Positions 50,701 to 62,139 of a stretch of 64,000 nt of DNA are shown in pieces. This stretch comes from Cyprinodon diabolis (Eukaryota > Chordata > Actinopteri > Cyprinodontiformes > Cyprinodontidae). Below the pieces are notes generated by a model. It ran no database searches and was not told where the DNA came from. It saw only the letters and a list, made by a program, of their open reading frames with translations. Where the stretch lies: the NCBI GenBank assembly GCA_030533445.1, contig CM060068.1, positions 15,095,479 to 15,159,478 of the forward strand. The letters run 5' to 3'. How positions within the stretch are numbered: the first letter of the stretch is position 1; each line of letters starts with the position of its first letter. The position numbers and the translations under genes were made by a program.

Positions 50701-52016
50701 GCAAAACGTGGCAATAGCTTAATCACATTAAGTCTAAAGTAGTTTCTCGTCATTTTGATAATGATTGCTGGTGTAATGAAAATGTCCAATTATGCCATAG
50801 AAAACCAGAATAACCTGAACTGATTGTCAACCAATTTACACAAATCAGCTTACAAACTCAAAACACCAGCAAAAGTTTCCTGAGCATTTAAATGATTGCT
50901 TATTCTAGGCCAGTGGGCTACAAATTATGGGTCCGACTTCTGACTGGACAGATTTCTACTAGACAGTCATTGTTTACTGTTCAAATCAAGAATAAACCAC
51001 TGGCTGATTACATAATGGTGCACCTATGCACAATTACTGAAAATTTGATGAAAGTAAGCTTTGTTTAAAAGAGGCTCTAGCAATAGTTGTACCCGCATCC
51101 TTGAGACGACTTTCCTACAAAATTCATTATTATTATTAATTATTTGCAAGTATTTAGAAAGTATAGTTGCAAATAATTAATAGTTGCAGAGTTGCAGGCA
51201 GATTTTAAACTTCTCACATTCTTCTTACCTTAATGGAGACACATTCTAACAGAGAGTACTCTGTCCTAAGTAAAAGGGACCACCCAGCAGGCATACCTCA
51301 GTAGGACTTTGCACTGTTGAAATCTGTCTCACATGACCTCTCAGTTGCTCACAAGATATGTAGATATGTTTTAGACCTAAATTATTAGGGAGCTTACCCT
51401 AAGGGAGAAATTGTGCTCTCCTCCAACCATGATTGATGATACCTCAGTGAACTGAGATATTGATATAAGTTTGTGGTCAAATAGTTTTTTCTTTTGTTCA
51501 TTCTTTTAATTTATTTTTTACTTTTTTATGTCCTTTTTAACTTTTTACTGCTTTTATCACATGTTTATCTTCATTTGCTTTTATTCTGCCTTTATTTTGC
51601 TTCTATTTTATTAGTTAATTCATTCAAGGGACTTTGGATGATCTATGTATAGAACTGTGCTACACACATAAACTTGGCTTGTCTTGTCATATTTGGAAGA
51701 GTGCCATTGATGCAATGCAGAGATTACAAAAAAATACTAAATTCTTAAAAATATATCAATAGATCATCTGATAATAACCTGTTAAAGGAAATGAACATTC
51801 TGCTACTAAAAAGTGACAGAATTGTGAGAAATATTGAACCTTCACAATAAAGGCCTTATGTCTGCACAAGGTCGAAGCATGGAGATCAGAATGTGTTGGT
51901 CAATGCATTTTGAACTAGAAAAAACATGCGGAGTGCACAGACCTCTCCCAAGCAGTGTATTTTTCCCCACATTGTGACTTACACCTATAGCTTAAACTTG
52001 CACAGGATCTGGATCT
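47760..52016. other. Intergenic stretch upstream of methyltransferase copy B
   Basis: May contain the copy B promoter near 47.8-48.0 kb (possible 5' UTR donor CTTTGCAG followed by gtgact). Otherwise it holds a possible TIR element at 48.45 kb and a LINE-tail-like end near 51.62-51.69 kb. Nothing else was recognised. Confidence 0.4.
48450..48930. repeat. Possible TIR element
   Basis: The left GGCCATAAACACTTCCCCTA and the complement of the right side (GGCCCAATACCAAACCATCC, then CCTA) look like diverged inverted ends. No target duplication was fixed. The 75-codon frame inside is not recognised. Confidence 0.3.
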
Positions 52017-52068
52017 ATAGAATAGAATAGAATAGAATAGAATAGAATAGAATAGAATAGAATAGAAG
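52017..52068 (+). repeat. (AATAG)n microsatellite, about 10 units
   Basis: Uninterrupted AATAG units abut the 3' end of the minus-strand LINE at 52.07 kb, so they probably arose as its tail. Confidence 0.9.
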
Positions 52069-54580
52069 TCCTTATAGTTGGTTTCAGGAGGCATTAAGTA
52101 GCATGACAGCTGTGGGGAATATGCAGTTCCAGTGCCTGGTGGTTCCAGTCCGTAGGCTTCTGTAACGCCTTCCAGAATGCAGGTGTGAGAGGAGTGTGAG
52201 TGCAGGGTGAGTGGAGTCTTTAGTGATTTTCCCTTCCCTTCTCATACACCGCTTATTGTAGATAGACCCCACAAAACTGTGATGCTGTTGGTGAGGATGC
52301 TCTCAATGGTGCAGTGGTAATAGTTTTTGAGGATCCCTGAGGAGAGATAGCTCATCTTCAGGCTCCTCATGAAGAAGAGAGTTTGGAACAGCTGGTCGTC
52401 CAGGTCAGGGCCTCGGAGATGTGGACTCCCAGGAACTTGACGCTGTGCACACGCTCCACCACTATCCCCTTGATGTGGATGGGTGAATGTGGGTTAGTGT
52501 TCCTCCTAAAGTCCACAATAAGCTCCTTGGTCTTTTTGGTGTTCAGCTGCAGGTTGTTTGTGTCACACCATTCAGCCAGATGGTCCACCTCCTATAGGTG
52601 GCCTCATCTTTCTCTCTAATGAGGCCGATCACTGTGGTGTTGTCTGGAAACTTAATAATGGTGTTGGAACCATGGACAGTTCTGCAGTCGTGGGTGAGGA
52701 GGAAGTAGAGGAAGGGACTCAACTTGCAGTCTCGTGGCCCTCCGGTGTTTATGGTGATGGAGGTTGAGAGATGGTTGTCCAGCCGGACATGTTGGGGCCA
52801 ACTGGTCAGGAAGTCGAGAAACCAGTTACACATGAGTAGACTGATGCCAAGGTCTGTGAGTTTCGTGATGAGTTTTGATGGAATGACAGTGTTAAATGCT
52901 GCAGTATAGTCTATGAACTGCATTCTGGCATAAGTGTTCTACTGTTGTGTTGTTACTTTTCAGAGTGCAGAGGTATGAAGACTGCATCCTCTGTGCTCCT
53001 GTTCTGCCTGTATGCAATTTGGTGGGGTTCCAGTGCGAGGATGGAGACAGGATCTGAGGATGTCTAGAACCAGCCACTCAAAGCACTTGGTGATGATGGG
53101 ATTGAGGGCTACCGGGCGTTTGTCATTGAATCTGGATGGGGTGGAGTTCTTGGGGATCGGGATGATGGAGGTGGACTTGAAGCAGGTCAGTACCACAGTG
53201 TTGGCCAGGGACAGGTTGAAGATGTTCGTCAGCATCCTACCAGCTCCCCAGAGAACAGTCTGACGACACATCCAGGGATGCCATCAGGACCTGCAGCTTT
53301 GTTGGATTTAATCCTGCTCAGGACCGCTCCTACATCAGTGGAGAGGAGAGTCAGTGGCTGTTGGTCTGCAGTAATAGCTGCCTTGGTTGCAGCTGTAGTG
53401 TCCCCTCTCAAAATGTGCATAATGGTTGTTAAGCTCGTTGAGGGAGGAGACATCGGAGGAGTCGGTGGAGGTGTTGGTGGTCCTGTAGTCTGTCAGAATC
53501 TGAAGGCCTTGTCAAATACTTCTGAGGTCAGAGTTGGAGAAGTGATCCTCCACCTTCCATTTGTAGTGGTGTTTGGCCATCTTTATGTCCTCTTCAGCTC
53601 AGTAGCTGCACTGATGGCCTGTGCATTTCCTGACCTGAAGGCGATGTTGCAGGCTTTCAACTTTGCGGTTCATCCAGGGTTTCTGGTTGGGGTACATGGT
53701 GATACAATTGTGGGTGGTGACACTGGGCGTTTCTCAATTCACGAGAACGCGAGTACGTACTCGTGTTCTCGTGAAGTCCGTTCTTGGCGAGAACGCAGGA
53801 AGATCGGACTTGACGAGAACGCGAGCATGCAAGCACGTATGTGTATTGGAACAGAAGCGTACTTGTGACGTCATCACATGCAACGTTCTTTTGCATTTCT
53901 TTAACAGTCAAAACTATTTATTCCCTACACAAAACATTTTGAAAACAATATTTTTAATTTCTAAAGCTTAAAAAACATTTTAAAAAATTATCGAACCGCA
54001 AAAAACCGCCATCAGAACGAGCGGTAGTTCACACATAACTAGACCGAGAGAAGTGCACTACAGACGGGGTAACATTAGCCCTGGCTGCGGTTACCCTCGG
54101 AGGTCTGCTGGTCACTCTGGTCCGCTCAACGTCGGACTTTTTTTTTTTTTATTTCGCACTAACTCTGTAAACAGACCGCACAGGGAGGCTTCAATGTATA
54201 ATGTTATCGCCTCAAACGATTTCAAAACTTACTTTTGAAGAACAACAGCAGCAGAAAAGGGAATGTTTAACTTAACACTGTGAGCGCTGTCTCGAATCAA
54301 GCTGCGGCCGCGGGGCATTCTGGGGAAGCGGTCAGTCTGAAGAAGGCACAAGTCTGCTCTAATGCATGCTCGATAAAGAGGGCGGGGTGAGAACAACATC
54401 CGGGGATTTGATGTGTTCTCGATCTGGCGTTCTCAAGAATTGGAACGGTACTCGGGCTGAGGCTGATGACATGTCACGAGTACACGAGCACACGAGAACG
54501 CTCAAGAACGCATATTGAGAAACGCCCACTGTCAATGGTGGTGGAGAGGTGGTCCATCACAAAGACGTGGTCCACTACCT
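52069..54580 (-). mobile_element. L2/Maui-like LINE, split by a TIR element
   Basis: Minus-strand RT blocks appear in order from 54.58 kb downward: VMDHLSTTIDS; NQKPWMN-type block; [39 protein letters not shown] with [76 protein letters not shown]. The catalytic box that should be F/YADD reads FPDN, and frameshifts occur, so it is inactive. An 803-bp element is inserted at 53,725-54,527. The 5' part is missing. Confidence 0.88.
53725..54527. mobile_element. Nonautonomous TIR transposon, 803 bp, nested in the LINE
   Basis: Perfect 14-bp ends GGGCGTTTCTCAAT and ATTGAGAAACGCCC, flanked by ACT on both sides (53,722-53,724 and 54,528-54,530). Subterminal regions are packed with GAGAACG, ACGAGTAC and GTTCTCG motifs in both orientations. 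No transposase frame. A 3-bp duplication suggests PIF/Harbinger-like or a related superfamily, but ACT is not the usual TWA target, so the class is left open. Confidence 0.85.
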
Positions 54581-55105
54581 TTACCATATTTTTGTAAATT
54601 GTTCCTTTGTATGAACATACCTCTGTTGAAAATTTTATTAAAATCTATTCATAGTAATCAAGAAACCAACATCACTCCCTTTTCTTGTTTTTTTCTTTTT
54701 TTTCTTTTTTTGTCTTCAGCATATTTTTTTATTTAATGCTGAAGCTTTCAATAGTCACTGCTGCCAAGGTGCTGCCAAGAGTAGTTGGACACACTATAGC
54801 GTTGCATAAAACCTGAAATAAAACTTTGGTACTTATCAAAAAGAGCAGTTAGAGAAAATTCTACATTTTCATAGTGTTGCAGTCAGTGAGGCATGTAAAA
54901 AATTATTTGTTTTCTAAAAAAAACAAACACACACACAACTCATTAGTGTTTTTAATGAACTCTGATTGGCTGCATGAAAATCCCTACTAAGGTGATGTTG
55001 AAGACCTTATTTAAATAGAGTAGTAAGACTAGTAACCTGGAACCTATATCAAGCATGTCACCTTTGAGATTATTGTTACAGTAAGTAAAAGAAGTAGAAG
55101 TAAAA
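54581..55105. other. Upstream flank of the odorant receptor
   Basis: AT-rich, with no clear promoter element or exon. Any 5' UTR exon of the receptor would lie here or further left. Confidence 0.35.
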
Positions 55106-56041
55106 ATGAATATTTGATCAATTACAATATTTTTTCTATCAAGGTTAAATGACACAAGTCACAATTACAGATCAGCTCTCTTTTTTCTCAGTTTCACATG
55201 TTACTGCATAACTGTCTTGGTAAATGTTTCTCTTATTCTGATAATCATCTTTGATAATGCATTTCACGAACCAATGTATATTCTACTATGTGCCTTTTGC
55301 ATTAATGCACTTTATGGAACAGCAGGTTTCTATCCGAAACTTCTTTGTGATCGGCTCTCTCCTGTTCATGTTATCTCTTATTCAGGATGTCTTTTGCAGG
55401 CTCATATGTTGTACTCCTTTGGCTGCAGTGATATGTCAATCCTTGCCCTAATGGCATATGATCGGTATTTGGCTATATGTCGTCCTTTGGAATACCACTC
55501 TGTCATGTCAGTACAAAGGGTCATTAAGCTGGCATGTTCTTTTTGGTTAACATCATCTTTTATCATTGCAGTTAACATTTTTCTTACATCGAGATTGAAG
55601 CTATGCAGTCGATATATAACCAGACTGTTCTGTGTAAACTGGAGCATTGTGTCACTGGCTTGTCATCTTAATGAAACCTCTATTAATGGCATTTTTGCAA
55701 ACATTACAATAGTAATTTATGTATTTCACGGTTTCTTTATTGTATGGTCTTATATGTATATCATCAAAAGATGTGCCAATTCTACAGAAAACAGGGCAAA
55801 GTTTGTGCAAACCTGTGTTCCACATTTAATCTCTCTGTCTACATTTATTGTGACTATAATGATTGATGTTACTTATAATCGACTTAGCTCTAAAGATTTA
55901 CCACAGACTCTGCAAAATTTTATTGCAATAGAATTTCTTGTCATTCCTCCCCTAATGAATCCACTCATTTATGGCTTCAAGTTAAATAAAGTTAGAAGCA
56001 GAATTATTGATATTTATACTTTTAAATGTAAATCAATGTAA
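55106..56041 (+). pseudogene. Fish odorant receptor, full length except TGA at codon 4
   Basis: A seven-transmembrane odorant receptor of the single-exon teleost type. From the ATG at 55106 the frame reads M-N-I, then TGA (55115-55117), then stays open for 307 codons to TAA at 56041. After the stop the residues still fit the family: a glycosylation site NDT, TM1 around CYCITVLVNVSLI, FHEPMYILLC, INALYGTAGFYPKLL, the TM3-end MAYDRYLAICRPLEYHSVM, the TM5 block YVFHGFFIVWSYMY, FVQTCVPHLISL and the TM7 end PPLMNPLIYGFK. Conserved extracellular cysteines are present. The next in-frame ATG is in HEPMY, beyond TM1. It is therefore probably a very young pseudogene or a segregating null allele. A spliced upstream start is the alternative. 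It is the only receptor in the window. Confidence 0.9.
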
Positions 56042-57271
56042 ATACCTTTCAGATGTACAAAGCATTACTGTTATAAACTGTTATAAGGCTCCTTAAAAAT
56101 ATGTGCATTATCTATTGTTTCCATTGTTGAGATCAGATTGCATACATAATAGGTTTCCCATAGCAATATCTTTATTTTGATGTTATTTTTCCCACATGCA
56201 ATTTTGAGCAGGCTACATGTACTTTAAATGTAACTTCAGTAGTGTCCCTGTTTATATAAAATGCATTTATGTTATTACTTATAAGACATAAAAAACACAC
56301 CATCTCATTCTCTGTTAAAGTGAAGATTGCTGCTGAGAGGAGTCTCTTAGGAATTATTTACTGTACTACAAGGAGAAAAATGACACCTGCAGCAAAAGTT
56401 AAAGAAAATTATTTAAAGTAATTTGTGCTGTCAGAAATCCTCTGATATTTTTTCTAAGAAAAAAATTCCAAAATAAAAAAAAATATTAATTTTATTTGAA
56501 ATAATATTATCATAGTTGCTGGGTTAACATAATTTTCTCTAAAATAAGTTAAAACAAAATATGTAAAATGGGGGATTATGCATTTATGTGGAGTTACATT
56601 TTAAGGTCATGGTTCCGCAACAGAAACTACACAAGTTCAAAACCCTCATCAAAAATCTTCTTTTCTTTCACATTTCTCAATTTTTTCTTTCACATCTTAT
56701 GAATAAATCCACAAAGATCACATGCTATGTAGTAATTTAACTGTAAATGCAAGTCAATAAACATGAATACATTTAGGACTTCTATTCCTTACTTGTTGTC
56801 AGCTGAAAAACAGATACAGTATGACTCAGACATTTCATTTGAGAATACAAGTTTCCCAGTCACCATTAGACGTAGACAGAAGTTATAACTTCTTAAGTTT
56901 ATGATTACCAAATTTATGAATATAAATCTAAAACCCCTAATAAAGCTGTTACTTTTACTGGTTGTTGGCAGTATTACACCTGAAGATTGTTCACCTACTA
57001 GTATTAAATAAGGAGAAGAGGAAGAAGACAAAAACTAAACCATTGATCAATGCTATATCTTTGTAATGTTGTTTTCAATGCATGTACAGTATAACTTTTG
57101 ATCGATGGCTCATTTTCCATCTTCTTTCTCCTCTTTTTTGTAGTTTGAAGGCATTTAGCAAACAACTATAAGGTGTATTGCCTCCACCAACTGGTAGGGA
57201 CAGGTGAATCAGGGGTTGTAGATTCATATTTGTGAAATGGAGTTTCAGAATATATCTGAACATACCGAATA
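56042..57271. other. Region between the odorant receptor and the Gypsy remnant
   Basis: AT-rich DNA; no gene, second receptor copy or recognised repeat. Confidence 0.45.
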
Positions 57272-57738
57272 TGTTAGGCTCGGAACAATTGGACATAGTA
57301 TTCGAGGCGGACAGTAAGATTTCTCAAAATGCATATTAGAAACAGAACTACAGTAAAACGCGTTTAAGCAAGGAACCTCTGCAGGAGGAGCCAACAGGTT
57401 AGTGACCACATCCATCTGGCGGTGGATGATAATGAATGTGTGAGTCACTAACCTGGTCACTAACCTAGCCGAGAGCATAAAGTTGATTCCAGCCTTTCAG
57501 CTGCCAACCAGATGCGGAAGGCACCGCCCAGAGAGTCTCAGACGCAAATGTCTCGGAGGTTAGAGGACAGCAAGGAGATCATAACAGAGCAGACGAAGGA
57601 AGGCAGGATAATCCAGGGGCGAAGCCAAAGCCAGTGTCGAAGACGTGCTCGGTAGTCAGAGCCAGGAGATCCGTGGTCCGAGGAGGTGCTGAAGGGAAAT
57701 CCACAAACCTGGAAGTAGCAAGGGGTCTGACCCGGGAC
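57272..57738 (-). repeat. 3' LTR of the Gypsy remnant, interrupted
   Basis: On the minus strand it ends AGCCTAACA at 57,272 and shares GGTTAGTGACTCACAC with the 29.76-kb LTR and GCTTTGGCTTCGCC-type sequence with the right LTR. The hAT-like element abuts it at 57,739, so its 5' part is lost or displaced. Confidence 0.65.
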
Positions 57739-58021
57739 CAGTGTTGGGCACGTTACTTTGAAAAAGTAATTAATTATAGTTACTAGTTACTTCTCCAAAA
57801 AATTTACTGAGATATTAACTGAGTTACTCCACAATAAAAGTAACTAGTTACTAGTAATAGTAACTATTGCATTACTTTTGCATTTCTTGCCCCAGTAACC
57901 CTCACCACCCAGCCCCCACCTTCTCACCGTGTGTTTCAAAAGCCAGCTGAATAGAGTGGACAACAAAGACAAGTACCTGCAGAGAGTTTAGCATTTATTG
58001 CAACTCAGTGTAAATTACATC

Positions 58022-58195
58022 GGGGGGAACGCTATCTGACCGGCCTATAAACCCCATCAGATAGCGTTCCCCCTGCTTAACATGGGGGGAACGGTACCTG
58101 ATGGGCTTCTAAATCTCATCAGATAACGTTCCTCCTGCTTAACATGGGGGGAACGGTATCTGATGCAGTGTAAATATCATCAGGCTGCATTACCT
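58022..58195. repeat. 62-bp tandem repeat, nearly three units, each a hairpin
   Basis: The motif GGGGGGAACGGTATCTGATG starts at 58,022, 58,084 and 58,146. In the first two units it is followed after a short loop by its complement (CATCAGATAGCGTTCCCCC or a variant); the third is degraded. A related GGGGAAACCGTATCTGATGG lies at about 58,500. Confidence 0.85.
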
Positions 58196-58316
58196 CTACT
58201 CATGGGTGTGAAGTATTTTAACAGGGCGTTCAGATCTGGTGAGTGTCTGAAATTAATAACTGGGGATGTCTAATTCAGAAATTCTGTGTGTTTGGGGTTG
58301 TTATAGATACTGCAAC

Positions 58317-58344
58317 ATCCATCCATCCATCCATCCATCCATCC
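58317..58344 (+). repeat. (ATCC)n microsatellite, seven units
   Basis: Uninterrupted ATCC units inside the hAT-like element. Confidence 0.9.
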
Positions 58345-58892
58345 AGATTTCTCCCTTTCTCCACATAGGCTAACATGTGATCGTTCACATGCTCCCCTGT
58401 GGCGTGAGCACAGGGTGGCTGTTAAGCGCCTTTAGCGAGCATGCGCGTTTCCTGACGCTTGTGCGGTGAATCTTGCCTCCTGCGCTGTGCAGAGATGCAG
58501 GGGAAACCGTATCTGATGGGGAAACACAGCTCGACATAACACCGGTATTTTCATTTGGAAAACGCTGTTTTGCTGCTGGAGTCCTTCTCACTCTCCATCT
58601 CTCTGTATGTGCTATACGTTAACACCCGCCAGTGGAAACACCCACCTACCCAACTGACAAATGTAATTTCACCATACATCAGCCAATCTCATCCTCCCCT
58701 CTCTCATGACAAGGCGCGCATGACTCCTATCATGAAAAAAGGTTATTTATGCGACCTGAGTAACGTGAAGTAACAGGGTGTCTGCAATGGTTACTGCATT
58801 ATAGTTACAGTCAAGGTAATTAGTTAGGTTCCTTGTTACAAAAAAAGGTAACGTTGTTAGTAATGACATTACTTTCAATGCCGTTACTCCTT

Positions 58893-59125
58893 TCACTTCC
58901 AGGACACTTGAAAAGTGGGGTGAATTCTCATAGGATGAGGGAGCTGAAGGCGGACAGTCACTGGGTTCACCACCTTGGCAACGGGGATCAGCTTCCTGCT
59001 TTCCACCCTAAGGGGCAGGTCCTTGGTGGAGGGCCAAACCTTCTCACCCACACGGTAATCAGGGCTGCTAACCCTCCAGCGCCTTGCAGCACTGGTTTGG
59101 CTGTTTGATACATAACACAAAGCTC
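58893..59125 (-). pseudogene. Gypsy integrase C-terminal region
   Basis: Minus-strand residues VGEKVWPSTKDLPLRVESRK and MRIHPTFQVS match the segment just before the chromodomain in chromovirus-type integrases. The element is cut there by the hAT-like insertion, so no chromodomain remains. Confidence 0.75.
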
Positions 59126-59537
59126 TGCTAGCACTCCTCCAGGCTCGCTTGCACATCAAAATGGAAAATGACGCCAATGGAACCTTCAAATTTTTCTCTG
59201 GAAGGGTGAACACCGTTGACTGAAAACCAAACCAATTTATGGTGTATTCAATGGTGTATTCAATGGTGTATTCAATCCATGATAGTTGACTGGACCATCT
59301 TTTAGGATCAGACTCACAGAGTATATGAAAATTTAGTCTCCACCTCTTGGTTAACCCTCTACGTCTGGCTGTCAGTCTGAAGATGGAACCCTGACGATAG
59401 ACTGACAAAGATCCCAAACAGAGCACAGAATTCAATTCAGTATTGAGACACAAACTAGAAACTATGTCCTCCTGTAGACCATCAAGGTGAAAAACCTCTC
59501 GCACAAAAATCCCTCCGAATTCCTTAGCAGACGTGAA

Positions 59538-59747
59538 TTAAGTTAGCGGAACCAAATGGATAATTTTGGAAAACATGTCAATGATGGTAAAAATAACAAT
59601 ATTTTCTTCAGAATTGGGTAAACAGGTGATGAAATCCATGGCAATGTTGGACCATGGTCGAGACAGAATAGGTAGGGTTAGGGTTATTAAGCCGTATGGG
59701 ACTGTTCTGAAAGTTTTAGATTGATGGCAAGGGGGGCAAGCTGCCAC
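59538..59747 (-). pseudogene. Gypsy integrase core fragment
   Basis: Contains PWSNIAMDFITCLP and the second acidic position in IIDMFSKIIHLVPL, the start of the DDE core. The remaining core toward 59.13 kb is broken by frame changes. Confidence 0.8.
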
Positions 59748-59899
59748 AAATTCTTGTACATGGGCGGACAGAGATGGCCACCAGAATTGCGCCTGAATGA
59801 CCCGGATTGTTCTTGTTACACCAGGATGGTAAAATCAACAAGGACCAAGGTAGAACTCTAAAACCCTCTTTCTCAGAACCTCAACAAACAATCCCTAGG

Positions 59900-60604
59900 A
59901 CAGGGTTCCGGGGGCTGATAGTTATACAGAGCCCCTTTAATTTTCTTCTCTAAAACAACCATAGTAATAGCACATCTTAAAGATTCAGGTAACGCAAACT
60001 ACTCTGCACCACTGGAACTCTCCTCATCCACCTCACAAACCCTGGATAGTGCGTTAGGTTTAACATTCTTAGTCCTGGTCATGTAAGAGAAAGAAAAACT
60101 ATAACATTTATCCAGAGCGAGCTTGACCGCTTGTAGTTCTCGGTCCCCCACATCACAGTTCTTTTCTCCACTTGAAAGTCTCTTGGAAAGGGAAGCACTT
60201 AGGTCAATTTGACCCTCTCTGGTTTCCTGACTGGGGCCGCCCTGATCCCTGTGCTGGAGGCTTCCACCTCTACAATAAATTGTTTTTCAGTATCAAAAGA
60301 AACCAGAACTGGTGCAGAGGTAAACAGAGATTTAAGTTTTTGAAAGGCTCGATCAGCCTGTTCGTTACAACAAAACCTAACCTAGGAGAAGTGTAAGGGC
60401 ATATAAGGGCGCAGTTACCAGACTGTTGTTTCTGTTGAATCTCCTGTAGAAAGTAGTAAACCCAAGAAAACTTTGCAGTCTCTTGTCTTTAGGTACAGGC
60501 CAGTGGGTAACCTTCCTAGGGCTCATAGATCTGATTATGAGAAACCACAAAACCCAGGAATGACATTGTGACGACATGAAATTCACATTTCTCAGCCTTA
60601 ACAA
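59900..60604 (-). pseudogene. Gypsy RNase H region, degraded
   Basis: Short blocks such as [14 protein letters not shown] and [10 protein letters not shown] mark the RT-RNase H connection on the minus strand. The catalytic residues cannot be followed through the indels. Confidence 0.65.
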
Positions 60605-60660
60605 ACAATTCCATTTGTAAAGGGTACAACAGATTAGCTCTGACGTGTTTTTTTATGGGA

Positions 60661-60897
60661 CTACAGGTTCCAAGAGTAAATGATAATGTCATCTAAATAG
60701 ACAAAAACAAACTGTCCCACCATGTCACTAAGTACCTCATTTAATAAGTTCTGGAAGACTTTGGTGGAATCATTGGTGAGACCAAAAGGCATGACTAGAT
60801 ACTCGTACAGTAGTGTCCAGTAGGAGTATTGAAAGCTGACTTCCACTCATCACCCTCACGGATTTGTACCAAAGGGTACACATTGCGGAGGTCCAGC
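60661..60897 (-). pseudogene. Gypsy reverse transcriptase, 3' half
   Basis: Contains [14 protein letters not shown] and the catalytic box FVYLDDIII. It is the part downstream of the solo LTR insertion, which falls in the FTKLDLR motif. Confidence 0.85.
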
Positions 60898-60902
60898 TTA
60901 GT

Positions 60903-61582
60903 TGTCATGATTTAATCTAAGGCTCGGACCCACATGCAGTGAAACCAAACAGAGAGACACTGATAAAAGTTTGACGGGTTTTATTGAGGATGTTAAGCTT
61001 GGTGCAGAGTTTCTCTGAACTCTGCTCGACCAGAACTGGAAGATGAGGGGAAGACAGACTATTAGAGTTGAAGTAGAGGATCTGGTTGTTGACTCACGTT
61101 TCCAGAGAAGTGAAGGATTTTTGGCTCCAATCGGTGTGTTGGTTTCCAGTGTTTGTCTGACTCGGTGGAGGTCGGAACAGGGTTTACCCAGAACTCGGAC
61201 GGTGTAGGGGAACGGAGACGCTGATTGCCACTCAGATTTCGAGCCGTACTTGAACAGGTCGTGGTGAAGGTGGTTCCCTTGCTCAGAGAGTATTTTCAAC
61301 GTGCTCAAAGGAGACTGGATCCAAAGCTCCTGTTTGAATCCCTGGCTCAGTTTAAGACGCAGTCTCCCTCCTGGGAGAGGAGGTCCGAAAAGGTTTGCAG
61401 GATGACTTCCAAAAACTGGCAAACACTCTGGTGTCGAGGTAGTGGCAATCAGCAGCTTAGGAGCACTGCGTTAATGAGGTAAATGTCCGCAGGTGTGTGA
61501 GGAGGCAAACCGGAACAGGCGCCTCCTGTTGGTGGAAGGGAGACAAACACAAAAGACAAACAAACAGATAGGAGCCCTGACA
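60903..61582 (-). mobile_element. Solo LTR, 680 bp, inserted in the Gypsy reverse transcriptase
   Basis: Has TG...CA termini (plus strand TGTCATGATT to CCCTGACA) and 5-bp flanks TTAGT on both sides (60,898-60,902 and 61,583-61,587). On the minus strand an AATAAA lies near the 3' end, so it is oriented minus. The 174-codon open frame inside is a shadow. Removing the LTR and one TTAGT rejoins the host reading frame at the conserved lysine of that motif. Confidence 0.9.
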
Positions 61583-61587
61583 TTAGT

Positions 61588-61870
61588 GAATACTTTTGCA
61601 CCCTTAATCTGGTCAAAAGCTGAATTGATTAATGGAATGGTATAGCGATTGATTGCCGTGATAATATTAAGACCTCTGTAGTCTATGCACCTTCTGAGAG
61701 AACTGTCCATCTTCCCTACCAAAAAGAAGCCCACACCAGCAGGTGAGGAAGAAGGATGAATGATGCCAGGTTTCAACGACCGAGAGATATAGTTCTCCAT
61801 GGCTTGTGACTCTGGAACTGACAAAGAATATAACTTTCCTCTTGGGGGTGCAGTATCTGGCAGTAATACT
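61588..61870 (-). pseudogene. Gypsy reverse transcriptase, 5' half
   Basis: Contains [17 protein letters not shown] and [12 protein letters not shown], the first conserved RT blocks, ending at the solo LTR insertion. Confidence 0.85.
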
Positions 61871-62139
61871 CCTCGGGACAGATTAGGATAAAAGTCATTT
61901 TTGGACGAAAATTCAGACTTAGCAGAGCAGTAAACAAGAACCTAAACAGGAGATAGCCAACTCCAAAACCTCTCATTTCTACCAGTCTATGTGTGGGTTA
62001 TGCTTCGCTAACCAGGGTAGACCAAAAATAACAAAAACCCGAGGTGAAAATATGATCAAAAAAGATATATGTTTAACCTGGCTTCCACCAACTACAATTT
62101 CAACCGGTTCAGTCATGAGGGAGGATCAATTCATCTGAT

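Larger units (their letters stand above)
57739..58892. mobile_element. hAT-like element, about 1.15 kb, right end truncated
   Basis: Left end CAGTGTTGGGCACGTTACTT is typical of a teleost hAT family with AGTTACTAGTTACTT repeats. The right side has the complementary style (GTTACTGCATTATAGTTAC, ATGCCGTTACTCC) but lacks the final bases expected of the inverted end. No transposase. It sits between the Gypsy integrase and its 3' LTR. Inside are a 62-bp hairpin tandem and an (ATCC)n run. Confidence 0.7.

Noticed and set aside
53278..53868. 196-codon plus-strand open frame
   Set aside because: It is antisense to the LINE reverse transcriptase and crosses the TIR element border, so it cannot be a conserved gene.
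56042..57271. Second odorant receptor or receptor cluster
   Set aside because: No TM or DRY-type block was found on either strand beside the single receptor.
58311..58344. CRISPR-like or regulatory array
   Set aside because: It is a plain (ATCC)n microsatellite; no spacers are present, and the genome is eukaryotic.
60898..61422. 174-codon minus-strand open frame
   Set aside because: It lies entirely within the 680-bp solo LTR and has no known protein blocks.
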